64,000 bases of DNA. Source: Candidatus Psyllophila symbiotica. Its GTDB lineage: Bacteria > Pseudomonadota > Gammaproteobacteria > Enterobacterales > Enterobacteriaceae_A. The stretch is taken from the NCBI GenBank assembly GCA_030849345.1, contig CP102983.1:1-64000 (forward strand), given 5' to 3'. The translations under genes were made by a program, and so were the position numbers. How positions within the stretch are numbered: position 1 is the first letter of the stretch; each line of letters begins with the position of its first letter. Of the stretch, positions 50,890 to 60,943 are shown piece after piece. The notes beneath the pieces were generated by a model, which worked only from the letters and a program-made list of their open reading frames with translations, did not search any database and had not been told where the DNA came from.

Positions 50890-53364
50890 TTATTTTTTAA
50901 AAATTACATTAAATATTTTTTTTTCAATATATATTATTTTTAAAATATTATTAATATTTTTTTTAAATATTTTTTTTTTTTTAATAATATTAAATATAAA
51001 TTCTTTATTATAATTATATTTAATATTTATTTTAGTATAAAATTTACTATTTATTTGAATAATTATTTTTAATTTTTTAATAATTAATTTTTTATTAAAT
51101 ATAGGCCAAGAAACATAATCAATATCATTTTTTTCATTTAATATTTTCCATGCTTTAAAACATAAATGAGGAATAAAAGGATAAAGTAAACGAATTAATA
51201 CTAATAAACATTCATGTAAAATTAAATTATGTATTTTTTTAATAACAATAAAATAATTTAATATATTTATAAATTTTATTATTTTAGATATAATAATGTT
51301 AAAAGATTGTTTATATTTAATATTATATGTTACTTCATTAATTAATTTATGTAATAAAATTATTATTTTTTTTTGTTTATTATTTAATATTTTAATTTTT
51401 TTTTTTTTTTTTTTTGTTTTAATATGATTAAAAATTATTTTCCAAAAACGTTTTAAAAATTTAAATATACCTATTAATTTAAATTCATTCCATTCTAATT
51501 CAATTTTTATAGGTGCTGCAAAAATTATAAACAATCTAATTGTATCAGAACCATATTTTTTAATAATATTAATTAAATTAATTCCGTTATTTTTAGATTT
51601 AGACATTTTAATCATACCGTTATATTTTATATCATTATTATATTTATCTTTTAATTTTATTTTTTTTTTATTTAAAATTATGTTTATTTTTTTTTTATTT
51701 AACCAAATTTTTTTTTTTGTTTTATTAATATAATAAAAAGAATGTGATAAAACCATACCTTGACAAATTAATTTTTTTACTGGTTCATTGTAATTAATTA
51801 AACCAAAATCTCTAAATATTTTATGAAAAAACCTTAAATATAATAAATGCATAGTAGCATGTTCTATTCCCCCGATATATTGATCAACAGGTAACCAATA
51901 ATTTGCAGAAATTAATTTAATAATATTTTTATTATATTTTAAGCATGTATATCTTATATAATACCAAGAAGATTCAATAAACGTATCTAGTGTATCTATT
52001 TCAAGTTTGGAATATTGATTTTTAATAAACATTTTAGACCAATTCAAATTTAATTTAAAAGGAATTATTAAGTTATTTATATAAATATTTTCAGGTAAAA
52101 TAATTGGCAATTTATTTTGAGATATTGGAACTAAAATGTTATTAAATATATTTATTATAGGTATTGGGTTTCCCCAATAACGTTGTCTAGAAATATTCCA
52201 ATCCATTAAGTTATATAAAATTTTTTTTTTAATTAAACCTAAATGTATAAATTTTTTTAAAATAATTTTTTTTTGTTTTTTAATATTTAATTTTTTAATA
52301 TTTTCTGAAATTTTAAACTTTATTGGAATATTATATTTAATAGCAAAATTTAAATTATCTTTATTAAATTTTGGTATTGCTATATTAGATTTATAAAAAT
52401 TATTTAAATTAAAATTAACAATCCATATAGGTAATTTTATATTTAGAATTGGATGAATTGCAAATAAATTTGTATTTATTCCTTTAGTATTTTTTTTTTT
52501 TTTTTTTTTATATTTATTAATAAATTTATTAATTTTATCATTTTTTTTTGATAATTTTATTGAAATTAAATTATCTATAGAAATAATAATATAAGTTGTA
52601 TATAATAAAAAATCTATTTTATTTATATAAATAATAATTTTTTTAGTATTATTTAAAATATCAAATGAAATTTTAAACTTTATATTTTTACCAATCCAAT
52701 TTTTTTGCATATTTTTAACTTTAATAGGCCAATGTTTTAAATATTTTAAATCATTTAATAATTGTTTAGAATATAAATTAGTTTTTAAAAACCATTGTAA
52801 TAATTTTTTTTTTTTTATTTTATTATCACATCTCCAACAATTATTATTTATTACCTGTTCATTAGCAAGAACAGTTTTATCATGTTCGCACCAATTTATT
52901 AAAGCTTTTTTTTTATAAATAAATTTTTTTTTATATAATTTAATAAAAAACCATTGTTCCCATTTATAATAATTTGGTTTACATGTTATTATTTCTTTAT
53001 CCCAATCATATGAAAATCCTAATAAATTTAATTGTTTTTTCATATTTTTAATATTTTTATAAGTCCATATTGATGGTAAAATTTTTTTTTTAATTGCTGT
53101 TGTCTCTGCTGGTAAACCAAAAGCATCCCAACCAATTGGTTGCATTACATTTTTACCTATCATTCTATTATATCTAGAAATAATATCACCTATAGTATAA
53201 TTTCTAACATGCCCTATATGTAAATTACCAGATGGATATGGTATCATACATAAAACATAATATTTTTTTTTATTATAATTTTCTATAGTTTTGAAAATAT
53301 TTTTTTTGTACCAATATTTTTGAACATTTATTTCTATATTTTTATGTAAATAATTTTTATACAT
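50890..53364 (-). CDS. leuS: leucyl-tRNA synthetase with degenerate editing site
   Basis: Class I synthetase. The synthetic core is intact: PYPSGNLHIGHVRNYT, WDAFGLPAE, MSKSKNNGI, YIGGIEHATMHLLY. 824 residues against 860. The CP1 editing domain is physically present but its catalytic motif TTRPDT (Thr252 in E. coli) reads INKIDF at residues 247-252, and the GHDQRD segment with the essential Asp345-type residue reads KFNKDN (332-337). Editing is therefore probably lost. Two in-frame homopolymers of 20 A occur (51396-51415 and 52490-52509, as T on the plus strand). Confidence 0.95.
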   Translation of the reverse strand: MYKNYLHKNIEINVQKYWYKKNIFKTIENYNKKKYYVLCMIPYPSGNLHIGHVRNYTIGDIISRYNRMIGKNVMQPIGWDAFGLPAETTAIKKKILPSIWTYKNIKNMKKQLNLLGFSYDWDKEIITCKPNYYKWEQWFFIKLYKKKFIYKKKALINWCEHDKTVLANEQVINNNCWRCDNKIKKKKLLQWFLKTNLYSKQLLNDLKYLKHWPIKVKNMQKNWIGKNIKFKISFDILNNTKKIIIYINKIDFLLYTTYIIISIDNLISIKLSKKNDKINKFINKYKKKKKKNTKGINTNLFAIHPILNIKLPIWIVNFNLNNFYKSNIAIPKFNKDNLNFAIKYNIPIKFKISENIKKLNIKKQKKIILKKFIHLGLIKKKILYNLMDWNISRQRYWGNPIPIINIFNNILVPISQNKLPIILPENIYINNLIIPFKLNLNWSKMFIKNQYSKLEIDTLDTFIESSWYYIRYTCLKYNKNIIKLISANYWLPVDQYIGGIEHATMHLLYLRFFHKIFRDFGLINYNEPVKKLICQGMVLSHSFYYINKTKKKIWLNKKKINIILNKKKIKLKDKYNNDIKYNGMIKMSKSKNNGINLINIIKKYGSDTIRLFIIFAAPIKIELEWNEFKLIGIFKFLKRFWKIIFNHIKTKKKKKKIKILNNKQKKIIILLHKLINEVTYNIKYKQSFNIIISKIIKFINILNYFIVIKKIHNLILHECLLVLIRLLYPFIPHLCFKAWKILNEKNDIDYVSWPIFNKKLIIKKLKIIIQINSKFYTKINIKYNYNKEFIFNIIKKKKIFKKNINNILKIIYIEKKIFNVIFKK

Positions 53365-53487
53365 TATTACCTTTAATTTTTTTAATTAAATTTATTTTTA
53401 ATATATAATATTACTTTATTAAAATTATTTTTATAAATTAATAAATATTAAATTATAATAATAAAATAAAATATTAAATAAATTAAG

Positions 53488-54672
53488 TTACATAATAAAA
53501 TTACGTATATCTGATAATATATATTTAATTTGATTAATAAATCTTGCTCCATCTGCACCATCAATTACTCTATGATCAAAAGATAATGAAATTGGTAATA
53601 TTAATTTAGGTATAAATTTTTTTTTATACCATATAGGTTCGATATTAAATTTAGAAACTCCTAATATTGCAATTTCAGGTGAATTTATAATAGGTGTAAA
53701 ATTTGTTGTTCCTATATGTCCTAAACTAGATATTGTAAAGCTACCATTAATAATATCATTTTTATTTAAAAAACCATTTTTTGCTTTTTTTGAAATTTTA
53801 ATTAAAGATTTAGCTATATCTATAATTTTTTTATATTTTATATTTTTAATTACAGGTACTATTAAACCCCTTTTTGTTTCTACAGCAACACCTATATTAA
53901 TATCATTTTTAAGTTTTAAAAATTTACCATCTTCAGATAATGAACTATTAAATTTTGGCATATTATTTAAAGCAATTTCAACTGCTTTTATAATAAAAAC
54001 TAAGGGTGTAATTTTTATATTCTGTTTATTTTTAATTAAAATTATATTTTGTTTTTTTCTAAAAATTTCTAAATCAGTTATATTAATTTTATCAAAAATC
54101 GTTACATGAGGTATTGTAATCCAATTTTTAAGTAAATTTTTACCTGAAATAATTTGTAAATTATTAATTTTAATTTTTTTAGTATTATTAAATTCATTTA
54201 AATTTTGTTGTTTTTGAATATAATTATCATTTAAGTTTAATTGATCTTCTTTTTTTTTAATATATAAATCAATATCTTCTTTAATAATTCTACCTTTTAA
54301 TCCAGTACCATTTATTTTTTTTAAATCAATATTAAATTTTCTAGATAAATTCCTAATTAAAGGACTTGCATGTATTTCTTCATTTGATTCATTATTTTTT
54401 TTATTTTTATTATTAATTAAATTATCTGTTTTTTTTTTAATATTATCATCTAAAATAATAATTGTAGAATTTGTTTTTATTTTATCACCAATATTTACTT
54501 TTATTTCTTTAATTATACCCGATTTTGTAGAAGGAATTTCTAAAGAAGTTTTATCACCTTCTATTGTAATTAAATTTTGATTTTCTTTAATTATATCATC
54601 AACTTTAACAAAAATTTCAGTAACTTCTAATTCGTCTGATCCAATATCTGGAATTTTAATTTCAAATAACAT
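53488..54672 (-). CDS. aceF: pyruvate dehydrogenase E2 (dihydrolipoyl acetyltransferase), single lipoyl domain
   Basis: Core of the pyruvate dehydrogenase complex. It has one lipoyl domain with EGDKTSLEIPS (lipoylated K41), one peripheral-subunit-binding domain (ASPLIRNLSRKFNIDLKKI, GTGLKGRIIKEDI), and a catalytic domain ending SFDHRVIDGADGARF. 394 residues against 630 in E. coli, which has three lipoyl domains. It follows aceE by 7 bases. The E3 gene lpd is not in the window. LipA here supplies the cofactor. Confidence 0.96.
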   Translation of the reverse strand: MLFEIKIPDIGSDELEVTEIFVKVDDIIKENQNLITIEGDKTSLEIPSTKSGIIKEIKVNIGDKIKTNSTIIILDDNIKKKTDNLINNKNKKNNESNEEIHASPLIRNLSRKFNIDLKKINGTGLKGRIIKEDIDLYIKKKEDQLNLNDNYIQKQQNLNEFNNTKKIKINNLQIISGKNLLKNWITIPHVTIFDKINITDLEIFRKKQNIILIKNKQNIKITPLVFIIKAVEIALNNMPKFNSSLSEDGKFLKLKNDINIGVAVETKRGLIVPVIKNIKYKKIIDIAKSLIKISKKAKNGFLNKNDIINGSFTISSLGHIGTTNFTPIINSPEIAILGVSKFNIEPIWYKKKFIPKLILPISLSFDHRVIDGADGARFINQIKYILSDIRNFIM

Positions 54673-54679
54673 TTTTTCC

Positions 54680-57337
54680 TTATAAGTTTCTAGGGTTTTT
54701 TTTTTTAAAATTAATATTAAATTTTAAAAAAGCATTATATAATATAAATTTATCAATTTTATTTAATTTATATAATATATTTAATGATGCAATTATAATA
54801 TAAAAAGAATTAATTTCAAAATAATATCTTAAATTTGATCTACTATCTGATTTACCAAAACCATCAGTACCTAAATTTATATAATACTTATTAGGTAAAA
54901 ACTTAAATATTTGTTCTGAAAATAATTTAATATAATCTGTAGCAGCTATAGTAGGTAAATTATTTAAAATTTTACAAATAAATGGTATTTTAGGTTTTTT
55001 ATTAGGATTTAAAAAATTCCAACGTTCACAATCTTGATTATTTCTAGCTATTTCAGTAAAAGATGTAACACTAAAAATATCAGATGATATATTATATTCA
55101 CATAATAATATATATGCTGCCTTTCTAATATTTCTTAAAATAGCTCCTGATCCTAAAAGTTGAATTTTAATTTTACTTCCTTTTAAACTATCTAATTTAT
55201 AAATACCTTTTAAAATATTATCTTTAATATTATTGTTCATTTTTGGCATATTATAATTTTCATTTGTTACAGTAATATAATAATAAATATTTTCTTTTTT
55301 TTTACCATACATTCGTTTAATACCATTTTGTATAATTATAGATAATTCATATGCATAAGTTGGATCATAAGAAATACAATTTGGTATTGTTAATGAATAA
55401 ATATGACTATGCCCATCTTGATGTTGCAAACCTTCACCATTTAAAGTTGTTCTACCTGAAGTTGCACCAATTAAAAAACCTTTAGCTTGTTGATCTCCTG
55501 CAGCCCATAATAAATCTCCTATTCTTTGAAATCCAAACATAGAATAAAAAATATAAAATGGTATCATTTGTAAACTATGAATACTATAAGAAGTAGCAGC
55601 TGCTAACCATGATGATATAGCTCCAGATTCATTAATACCTTCTTGTAATATTTGTCCATTTTTATCTTCTTTATAATATAAAAAATTATTAATATCTTGA
55701 GGAGTATATTTTTGACCATTAACATTATAAATACTAATTTGTCTAAATAAATCTTCCATTCCAAAAGTTCTAGCTTCATCAGAAATTATAGGTACTAAAT
55801 ATTTTTGAATTGATTTATTTTTAAGTAATAATTTTAAAATTTTAACAAAAGCAGTTGTTGTTGATAATTTTTTTTTTTGTTTTTTTAATAAATTTTTAAA
55901 ATTTAAAATACTAGGAATATTAAATTTATTATTTATATAAATATTTCTATTAGGAATAAATCCATTTAATAATTTTCTTTTTTCTTGAATATATTTATAT
56001 TCTATAGTATTTTTTTTAAATTTAATAAAATTTAGATTTTTGATTTTACTTTTAGAAATATTTAATTTTAAATTTTTTTGAAAATAATATAATTCTTCAA
56101 AATTCATTTTTTTAACTTGATGTACTATATTTTGACTTTCAAATTTTTTGCCCATACCATATCCTTTAATTGTATGTACTAAAATAACAGTAGGTTTATT
56201 ACTATTTACAGCTTTTTTCATAACTGTAAAAATTTTAATAAAATCATGTCCACCTAAATTTAATTTTAAAATTTCATCATCACTTAAATTTTCAACTAGT
56301 TTATATGTTTCTTTATAACGTCCAAAAAAATTTTTACGTATATAAGCACCATCTTTTGTCATTAAATTTTGATAATCACCATCATTAATTTCATTTAATA
56401 AATTTATTAATTTCCCATTTTTATCTTTTTTAAATAATTTATCCCATTTATTACCCCAAATTAATTTTAAAACTTTCCATCCTGCTCCAAAAAAAATACC
56501 TTCTAACTCATTAATAATTTTTCCATTACCATTAATTGGTCCGTCTAAACGTTGTAAATTACAATTTATTATAAATATTAAATTATTTAATTTTTCTCTT
56601 GTCGCAATTGTTAAAGCACCTTTTGATTCAGGTTCATCCATCTCTCCATCACCAAGAAACACATAAACTTTTTGTTGTGATGTTTTTTTTAAAGAACGAT
56701 TTTGAATATATTTTAAAAATTTAGCTTGATAAATAGCATTAATTGCTCCTAAACCCATAGAAACAGTTGGAAATTGCCAAAAATTGGGCATCAATTTAGG
56801 ATGGGGGTATGAACTTAATCCATTTTCAAAAACTTCTTGTCTAAAATTATTTAAATAATTTTTATTTAATCTGTTTTCTAAAAAAGCTCTAGCATAAATT
56901 CCAGGAGATGTATGACCTTGAAAAAAAACAAGATCTCCACTATTTTTATAATTTGAAGCTTTAAAAAAATGATTAAAACAAACTTCATAAAATATAGAAA
57001 TAGATTGGAAAGAAGCTATATGTCCACCTAAATTTATTTTTTTATTATAAGCTTTTAAAACTATCATAATTGCATTCCATCTAATAACAGAACAAATCTT
57101 TTTTTCTATTAATATATTTCCAGGATATTTTAAATCATTTTTATAATTTATTGTATTAACATAATTATTTAATTTAATATTTTCATTTATATTAATATTA
57201 ATATTATATGTATGTTTTATAATTTTATTAATTATAAAATTTAAACGTTTATATCCTTCTTTATTTATAATTGATTGAACTGATTGAATCCATTCATTGG
57301 TTTCTATTGGATCTATATCTTTTTTTTCAATAAACAT
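54680..57337 (-). CDS. aceE: pyruvate dehydrogenase E1 component, homodimeric type
   Basis: Thiamine-diphosphate enzyme decarboxylating pyruvate. It begins with DIDPIETNEWIQSVQSIINKEG after MFIEKK, and has WNAIMIVLKAY, GHTSPGIYARAFLE, the TPP motif GDGEMDEPESKG to NCNLQRLDGP, and GEGLQHQDGHSH. 885 residues against 887 in E. coli, with high identity. First gene of aceE-aceF. With TPP imported or made elsewhere it feeds acetyl-CoA to the FabV-dependent fatty acid pathway (inference). Confidence 0.98.
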   Translation of the reverse strand: MFIEKKDIDPIETNEWIQSVQSIINKEGYKRLNFIINKIIKHTYNINININENIKLNNYVNTINYKNDLKYPGNILIEKKICSVIRWNAIMIVLKAYNKKINLGGHIASFQSISIFYEVCFNHFFKASNYKNSGDLVFFQGHTSPGIYARAFLENRLNKNYLNNFRQEVFENGLSSYPHPKLMPNFWQFPTVSMGLGAINAIYQAKFLKYIQNRSLKKTSQQKVYVFLGDGEMDEPESKGALTIATREKLNNLIFIINCNLQRLDGPINGNGKIINELEGIFFGAGWKVLKLIWGNKWDKLFKKDKNGKLINLLNEINDGDYQNLMTKDGAYIRKNFFGRYKETYKLVENLSDDEILKLNLGGHDFIKIFTVMKKAVNSNKPTVILVHTIKGYGMGKKFESQNIVHQVKKMNFEELYYFQKNLKLNISKSKIKNLNFIKFKKNTIEYKYIQEKRKLLNGFIPNRNIYINNKFNIPSILNFKNLLKKQKKKLSTTTAFVKILKLLLKNKSIQKYLVPIISDEARTFGMEDLFRQISIYNVNGQKYTPQDINNFLYYKEDKNGQILQEGINESGAISSWLAAATSYSIHSLQMIPFYIFYSMFGFQRIGDLLWAAGDQQAKGFLIGATSGRTTLNGEGLQHQDGHSHIYSLTIPNCISYDPTYAYELSIIIQNGIKRMYGKKKENIYYYITVTNENYNMPKMNNNIKDNILKGIYKLDSLKGSKIKIQLLGSGAILRNIRKAAYILLCEYNISSDIFSVTSFTEIARNNQDCERWNFLNPNKKPKIPFICKILNNLPTIAATDYIKLFSEQIFKFLPNKYYINLGTDGFGKSDSRSNLRYYFEINSFYIIIASLNILYKLNKIDKFILYNAFLKFNINFKKKNPRNL

Positions 57338-57540
57338 ATAATAAATACCATTTCAATTAAAATATTATAAATATTATAAATTAAATTATATAATATTATA
57401 TTTAAAAAATATTAACTAAATAATTAAAATATTAGTAAAAACAAATAATATATAATTATATATATTTTATTTTATAATTTTATATTAATAAAATTTAAAT
57501 ATTTAATTTATTAAATAAATATTTATATTATTAATTATTT

Positions 57541-57613
57541 GCCCAAATAGCTCAGTTGGTAGAGCATAGGACTGAAGATCCTTGTGTCCTTGGTTCAATT
57601 CCAAGTTTGGGCA
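57541..57613 (+). tRNA. tRNA-Phe(GAA)
   Basis: Acceptor GCCCAAA/TTTGGGC, anticodon GAA in CTGAAGA with stem AGGA/TCCT, T arm CTTGGTTCAATTCCAAG, discriminator A. No encoded CCA. It stands alone in the spacer upstream of aceE. Confidence 0.96.
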
Positions 57614-57667
57614 TATTTAAATTTATAAAATATTTAAATAAAAAAATAAAATATAAAATAAATAAAT

Positions 57668-58342
57668 TTAAAAATAATTAAAATTTATATATTTCCATAA
57701 TTTTATTTTATTATGTTTTTTAAAATAAGGTATTTCCCCTAAAAAAATAATATTTAAATTTTGTTTTAAAGTATTAATATATTTTTTATGCCAAATATTT
57801 TTATTATTAATATTATTTGCAATCCATCCTTTTAAAATTAATCCTTTTTTTTTAATAGATTCAACAGTTAATAATGCATGATTTATACAACCTAATTTTA
57901 TCCCAACAACTAAAATAACTGAAATTTTTTCTTTAAATACCCAATCTGAAAATTTTTTAATTTTAGATATTGGAGTTAACCAACCACCTATCCCTTCTAT
58001 AATAATTAAATTTGTTTTTTTTTTAATATATTTCAATATTGATGAAATTTTATATAATGATATTGGTTTTTTAATTCTTTCACTAATAATATTAGGTGAT
58101 GTTTTATCTAAAAAATTATATGGATTAATAATATTATAATATAATTGAATATTACTATTTTTTTTAAGTGATAAAGCATCATTATTACGTAATCCATATT
58201 TTGTAATTTTACAACCTGAAGCAATTGGTTTATAACCTACACTATCGAAATTTAATTTTTTAGCTAATTGTAATAACATTATACTTATAAAAGTTTTACC
58301 AACTTTAGTATCAGTTCCTGTAATAAATAAACATATTGTCAA
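57668..58342 (-). CDS. bioD: dethiobiotin synthetase
   Basis: ATP-dependent ring closure to dethiobiotin. It has LFITGTDTKVGKTFIS (P-loop) at the N terminus, YKPIASGC, and IIEGIGGWLTPI. I place the start at TTG 58342, because AAGGGA (58354-58349) lies 6 bases upstream and the resulting 224-residue protein (MTICLFITGTDT) aligns with E. coli BioD (MSKRYFVTGTDT, 225). A TTG at 58360 would add six residues and swallow that ribosome-binding site. It is separated by 114 bases from bioB on the same strand. bioF, bioC and bioH are not seen. Confidence 0.95.
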   Translation of the reverse strand: MTICLFITGTDTKVGKTFISIMLLQLAKKLNFDSVGYKPIASGCKITKYGLRNNDALSLKKNSNIQLYYNIINPYNFLDKTSPNIISERIKKPISLYKISSILKYIKKKTNLIIIEGIGGWLTPISKIKKFSDWVFKEKISVILVVGIKLGCINHALLTVESIKKKGLILKGWIANNINNKNIWHKKYINTLKQNLNIIFLGEIPYFKKHNKIKLWKYINFNYF

Positions 58343-58456
58343 AAAAATTCCCTTAAACAATATTTTTTTGAATTTAAAAATAAATTATATTATTAATTTA
58401 TAAATATTAAATAAATTTAAATATTTTATTTATAATTATTATTATTAAATTTAAAT

Positions 58457-59476
58457 TTAATTATTTAAAGTTGCATCATAAAATTTAATTTCTTTTTTAT
58501 TTATATTTTTATTAATTTTATTAATTTTTATTTTTTTTTTTTCTATTTTTAAACCTAATTTATTTAATAATTTTAAATCTTTATCTTCATTAGGATTTGG
58601 GGTAGTTAATAATTTACATCCATAAAATATTGAATTTGCTCCTGCCATAAAACACATAGCTTGAGTTTGTTCATTCATATTTTCTCTACCTGCTGAAAGT
58701 CGAATATATGATTTAGGTATCATTATGCGCGCAATAGCAATAATTTTAATAAATTCAAATGGATCAATATCTTTATTTTTTTCTAATGGTGTTCCACTAA
58801 CTTTCACTAACATATTAATAGGAATACTTTCAGGAGGTATTTTCATATTTGCTAATTGCATTAATAAAATCATTCTATCTTTAATATTTTCACCTAACCC
58901 TATAATACCTCCAGAACAAACTTTTATTCCAGTTTTTCTAATATTTTTTATAGTATTTAATCTATCTTGATAATTACGAGTAGTAATAATTTTTTTATAA
59001 TATTCAGGAGAAGTATCTATATTATGATTATAATAATCTAAACCAGAATTATATAAAATTTTAGCTTGTTTTTCATTTAAAGAACCTAAAGTCATACATG
59101 TTTCAAGACCAATTTTTTTAACTGTTTTAATTATTTTATTTAAATAAGGCATATCACGTTCTTTAGGGTTTTTCCAAGCTGCACCCATGCAAAATCTTGT
59201 TGCACCGTTTTTTTTTGCTTTAATTGCGGCATCTAAAATTTTATTAATTTTAATTAAACGTTCTTTTTTTAAATTAGTTTTATATCTAGAACTTTGAGGA
59301 CAATATTTACAATCTTCTGGACATGCTCCAGTTTTTATAGATAACAGAGTACTAATTTGTATTGTATTAGGTTTAAAATTTTTTCTATGTATATTTTGGG
59401 CTAAAAATATTAATTCTAATAAAGGTGTATTAAAAAGTTTTTGTGTTTTTTTTGTTGTCCAAATTTTATTATTCAT
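58457..59476 (-). CDS. bioB: biotin synthase
   Basis: Radical SAM enzyme inserting sulfur into dethiobiotin. The 4Fe-4S ligands are C52, C56 and C59 ([11 protein letters not shown]); the 2Fe-2S region includes [25 protein letters not shown], and Arg in RLSAGRENM. 339 residues against 346. An AAGG ribosome-binding site precedes the ATG by 8 bases. It is divergent from bioA as in the E. coli bio locus; here bioF, bioC and the link to bioD have been lost or moved. Confidence 0.98.
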   Translation of the reverse strand: MNNKIWTTKKTQKLFNTPLLELIFLAQNIHRKNFKPNTIQISTLLSIKTGACPEDCKYCPQSSRYKTNLKKERLIKINKILDAAIKAKKNGATRFCMGAAWKNPKERDMPYLNKIIKTVKKIGLETCMTLGSLNEKQAKILYNSGLDYYNHNIDTSPEYYKKIITTRNYQDRLNTIKNIRKTGIKVCSGGIIGLGENIKDRMILLMQLANMKIPPESIPINMLVKVSGTPLEKNKDIDPFEFIKIIAIARIMIPKSYIRLSAGRENMNEQTQAMCFMAGANSIFYGCKLLTTPNPNEDKDLKLLNKLGLKIEKKKIKINKINKNINKKEIKFYDATLNN

Positions 59477-59511
59477 TTAAAATGCCTTAATAAATTTATA
59501 TTTAAATATAG

Positions 59512-59539
59512 ATTAATAAACACATATATATACTGTCAA
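59512..59539 (-). promoter_or_regulatory. candidate bioB promoter in the bioB-bioA spacer
   Basis: A perfect TTGACA (59539-59534, minus strand) is followed after 16 bases by ATTAAT (4 of 6 consensus bases). The 93-bp divergent spacer shows no TTGTAAACC/GGTTTACAA operator, so BirA repression is probably absent. The -10 call is tentative. Confidence 0.35.
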
Positions 59540-59569
59540 CTATTAATAATTTAATTATATAATATAATT

Positions 59570-60847
59570 ATGTATATTAAAATAACAAAAACAAAATTTG
59601 ATAAAAAATATATTTGGCACCCATATACTTCAATAATTAAACCATTAAAATGTTATAATATTTTAAATGCAAAAGGATCAATATTAAAATTATCAAATGG
59701 TATTAATTTAATAGATGGAATGTCTTCTTGGTGGTCATGTATACATGGTTATAATAATGTTTTACTTAATAAAGCAATAAATAAACAAATTAAAAGAATT
59801 TCACATATTATGTTTGGGGGATTTAAACATATAGAAGCTATAAAATTATGTAATAATTTAATTAATTTAACACCTAAAAAATTACAATATGTTTTTTTAG
59901 CAGATTCTGGTTCAGTTTCTATAGAAGTAGCATTAAAAATGTCATTACAATATTGGCAAGCAAAAGGTGAATTTAGAGAAAAAATTTTAACAATTAAAAA
60001 TGGTTATCATGGTGATACATTTGGCGCTATGTCAGTATGTGATCCTATAAATTCTATGCATAATATATATCGAAAATATTTACCACAACATATTTTTGCA
60101 GAACCTCCAAAATGTAAATTTAATGAAATATGGAATGAAAATGATATTAACTCTTTTAAATTTTTATTAAAAAAATATTCTAAAAAAATTGCATGTGTTA
60201 TATTAGAACCAATTATACAAGGTGCTGGGGGTATGAAAATATATAACCCAATGTATTTAAAAAAAGTAAGTTTATTATGTAAAAAATATAAAATTTTATT
60301 AATATTAGATGAAATAGCTACAGGTTTTGGACGTACTGGAAAATTATTTGCTTACGAATATGCTGGTATTGTTCCAGATATATTATGTTTAGGAAAATCA
60401 TTAACTGGAGGTTATATGACTTTAGCAGCTACTATTACAACAAAAAAAATAGCATATACAATAAGTAATAGTAAATCAGGTTGTTTTATGCATGGACCTA
60501 CATTTATGGGTAACCCTGTTGCATGTTCAGTAGCAAATGCTAATATAAAAATTATAAATAAAAAAAAATGGATTAAAAAAGTTCAATATATAGAAAATTA
60601 TTTTAAAAAAAAATTAATACCATTAATTAAATCAAATAAAATATTAGATATTAGAATATTAGGTGCAATAGGAATTATAGAAACTATTAATTTTATTGAT
60701 ATTAATAAAATACAAAATTTTTTAATTAATAAAGGTGTTTGGATTAGGCCATTTAAAAAATTGATTTATTTAACACCTCCATATATAATTAAAAAAAGAG
60801 AATTAAGTATTTTAATTAATTCTGTTATATCTATATTTGGTAATTAA
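59570..60847 (+). CDS. bioA: adenosylmethionine-8-amino-7-oxononanoate aminotransferase
   Basis: PLP enzyme that forms 7,8-diaminopelargonate for biotin. It has IWHPYTS at the N terminus, DGMSSWWSCIHGYN (substrate Trp pair), GYHGDTFGAMSV, LDEIATGFGRTGKLFA, and the PLP Lys276 in LGKSLTGGYMTLAAT, then GPTFMGNPVAC. 425 residues against 429. Divergent from bioB over 93 bp. Confidence 0.98.
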   Translation: MYIKITKTKFDKKYIWHPYTSIIKPLKCYNILNAKGSILKLSNGINLIDGMSSWWSCIHGYNNVLLNKAINKQIKRISHIMFGGFKHIEAIKLCNNLINLTPKKLQYVFLADSGSVSIEVALKMSLQYWQAKGEFREKILTIKNGYHGDTFGAMSVCDPINSMHNIYRKYLPQHIFAEPPKCKFNEIWNENDINSFKFLLKKYSKKIACVILEPIIQGAGGMKIYNPMYLKKVSLLCKKYKILLILDEIATGFGRTGKLFAYEYAGIVPDILCLGKSLTGGYMTLAATITTKKIAYTISNSKSGCFMHGPTFMGNPVACSVANANIKIINKKKWIKKVQYIENYFKKKLIPLIKSNKILDIRILGAIGIIETINFIDINKIQNFLINKGVWIRPFKKLIYLTPPYIIKKRELSILINSVISIFGN

Positions 60848-60943
60848 TAAAAATGTAATTAATTTATTTTAATAAAGTACTTAAATAATTTTAAAATATA
60901 TTAATAAATAAAATATAATTTAATAACATACTTTAAGAATATA

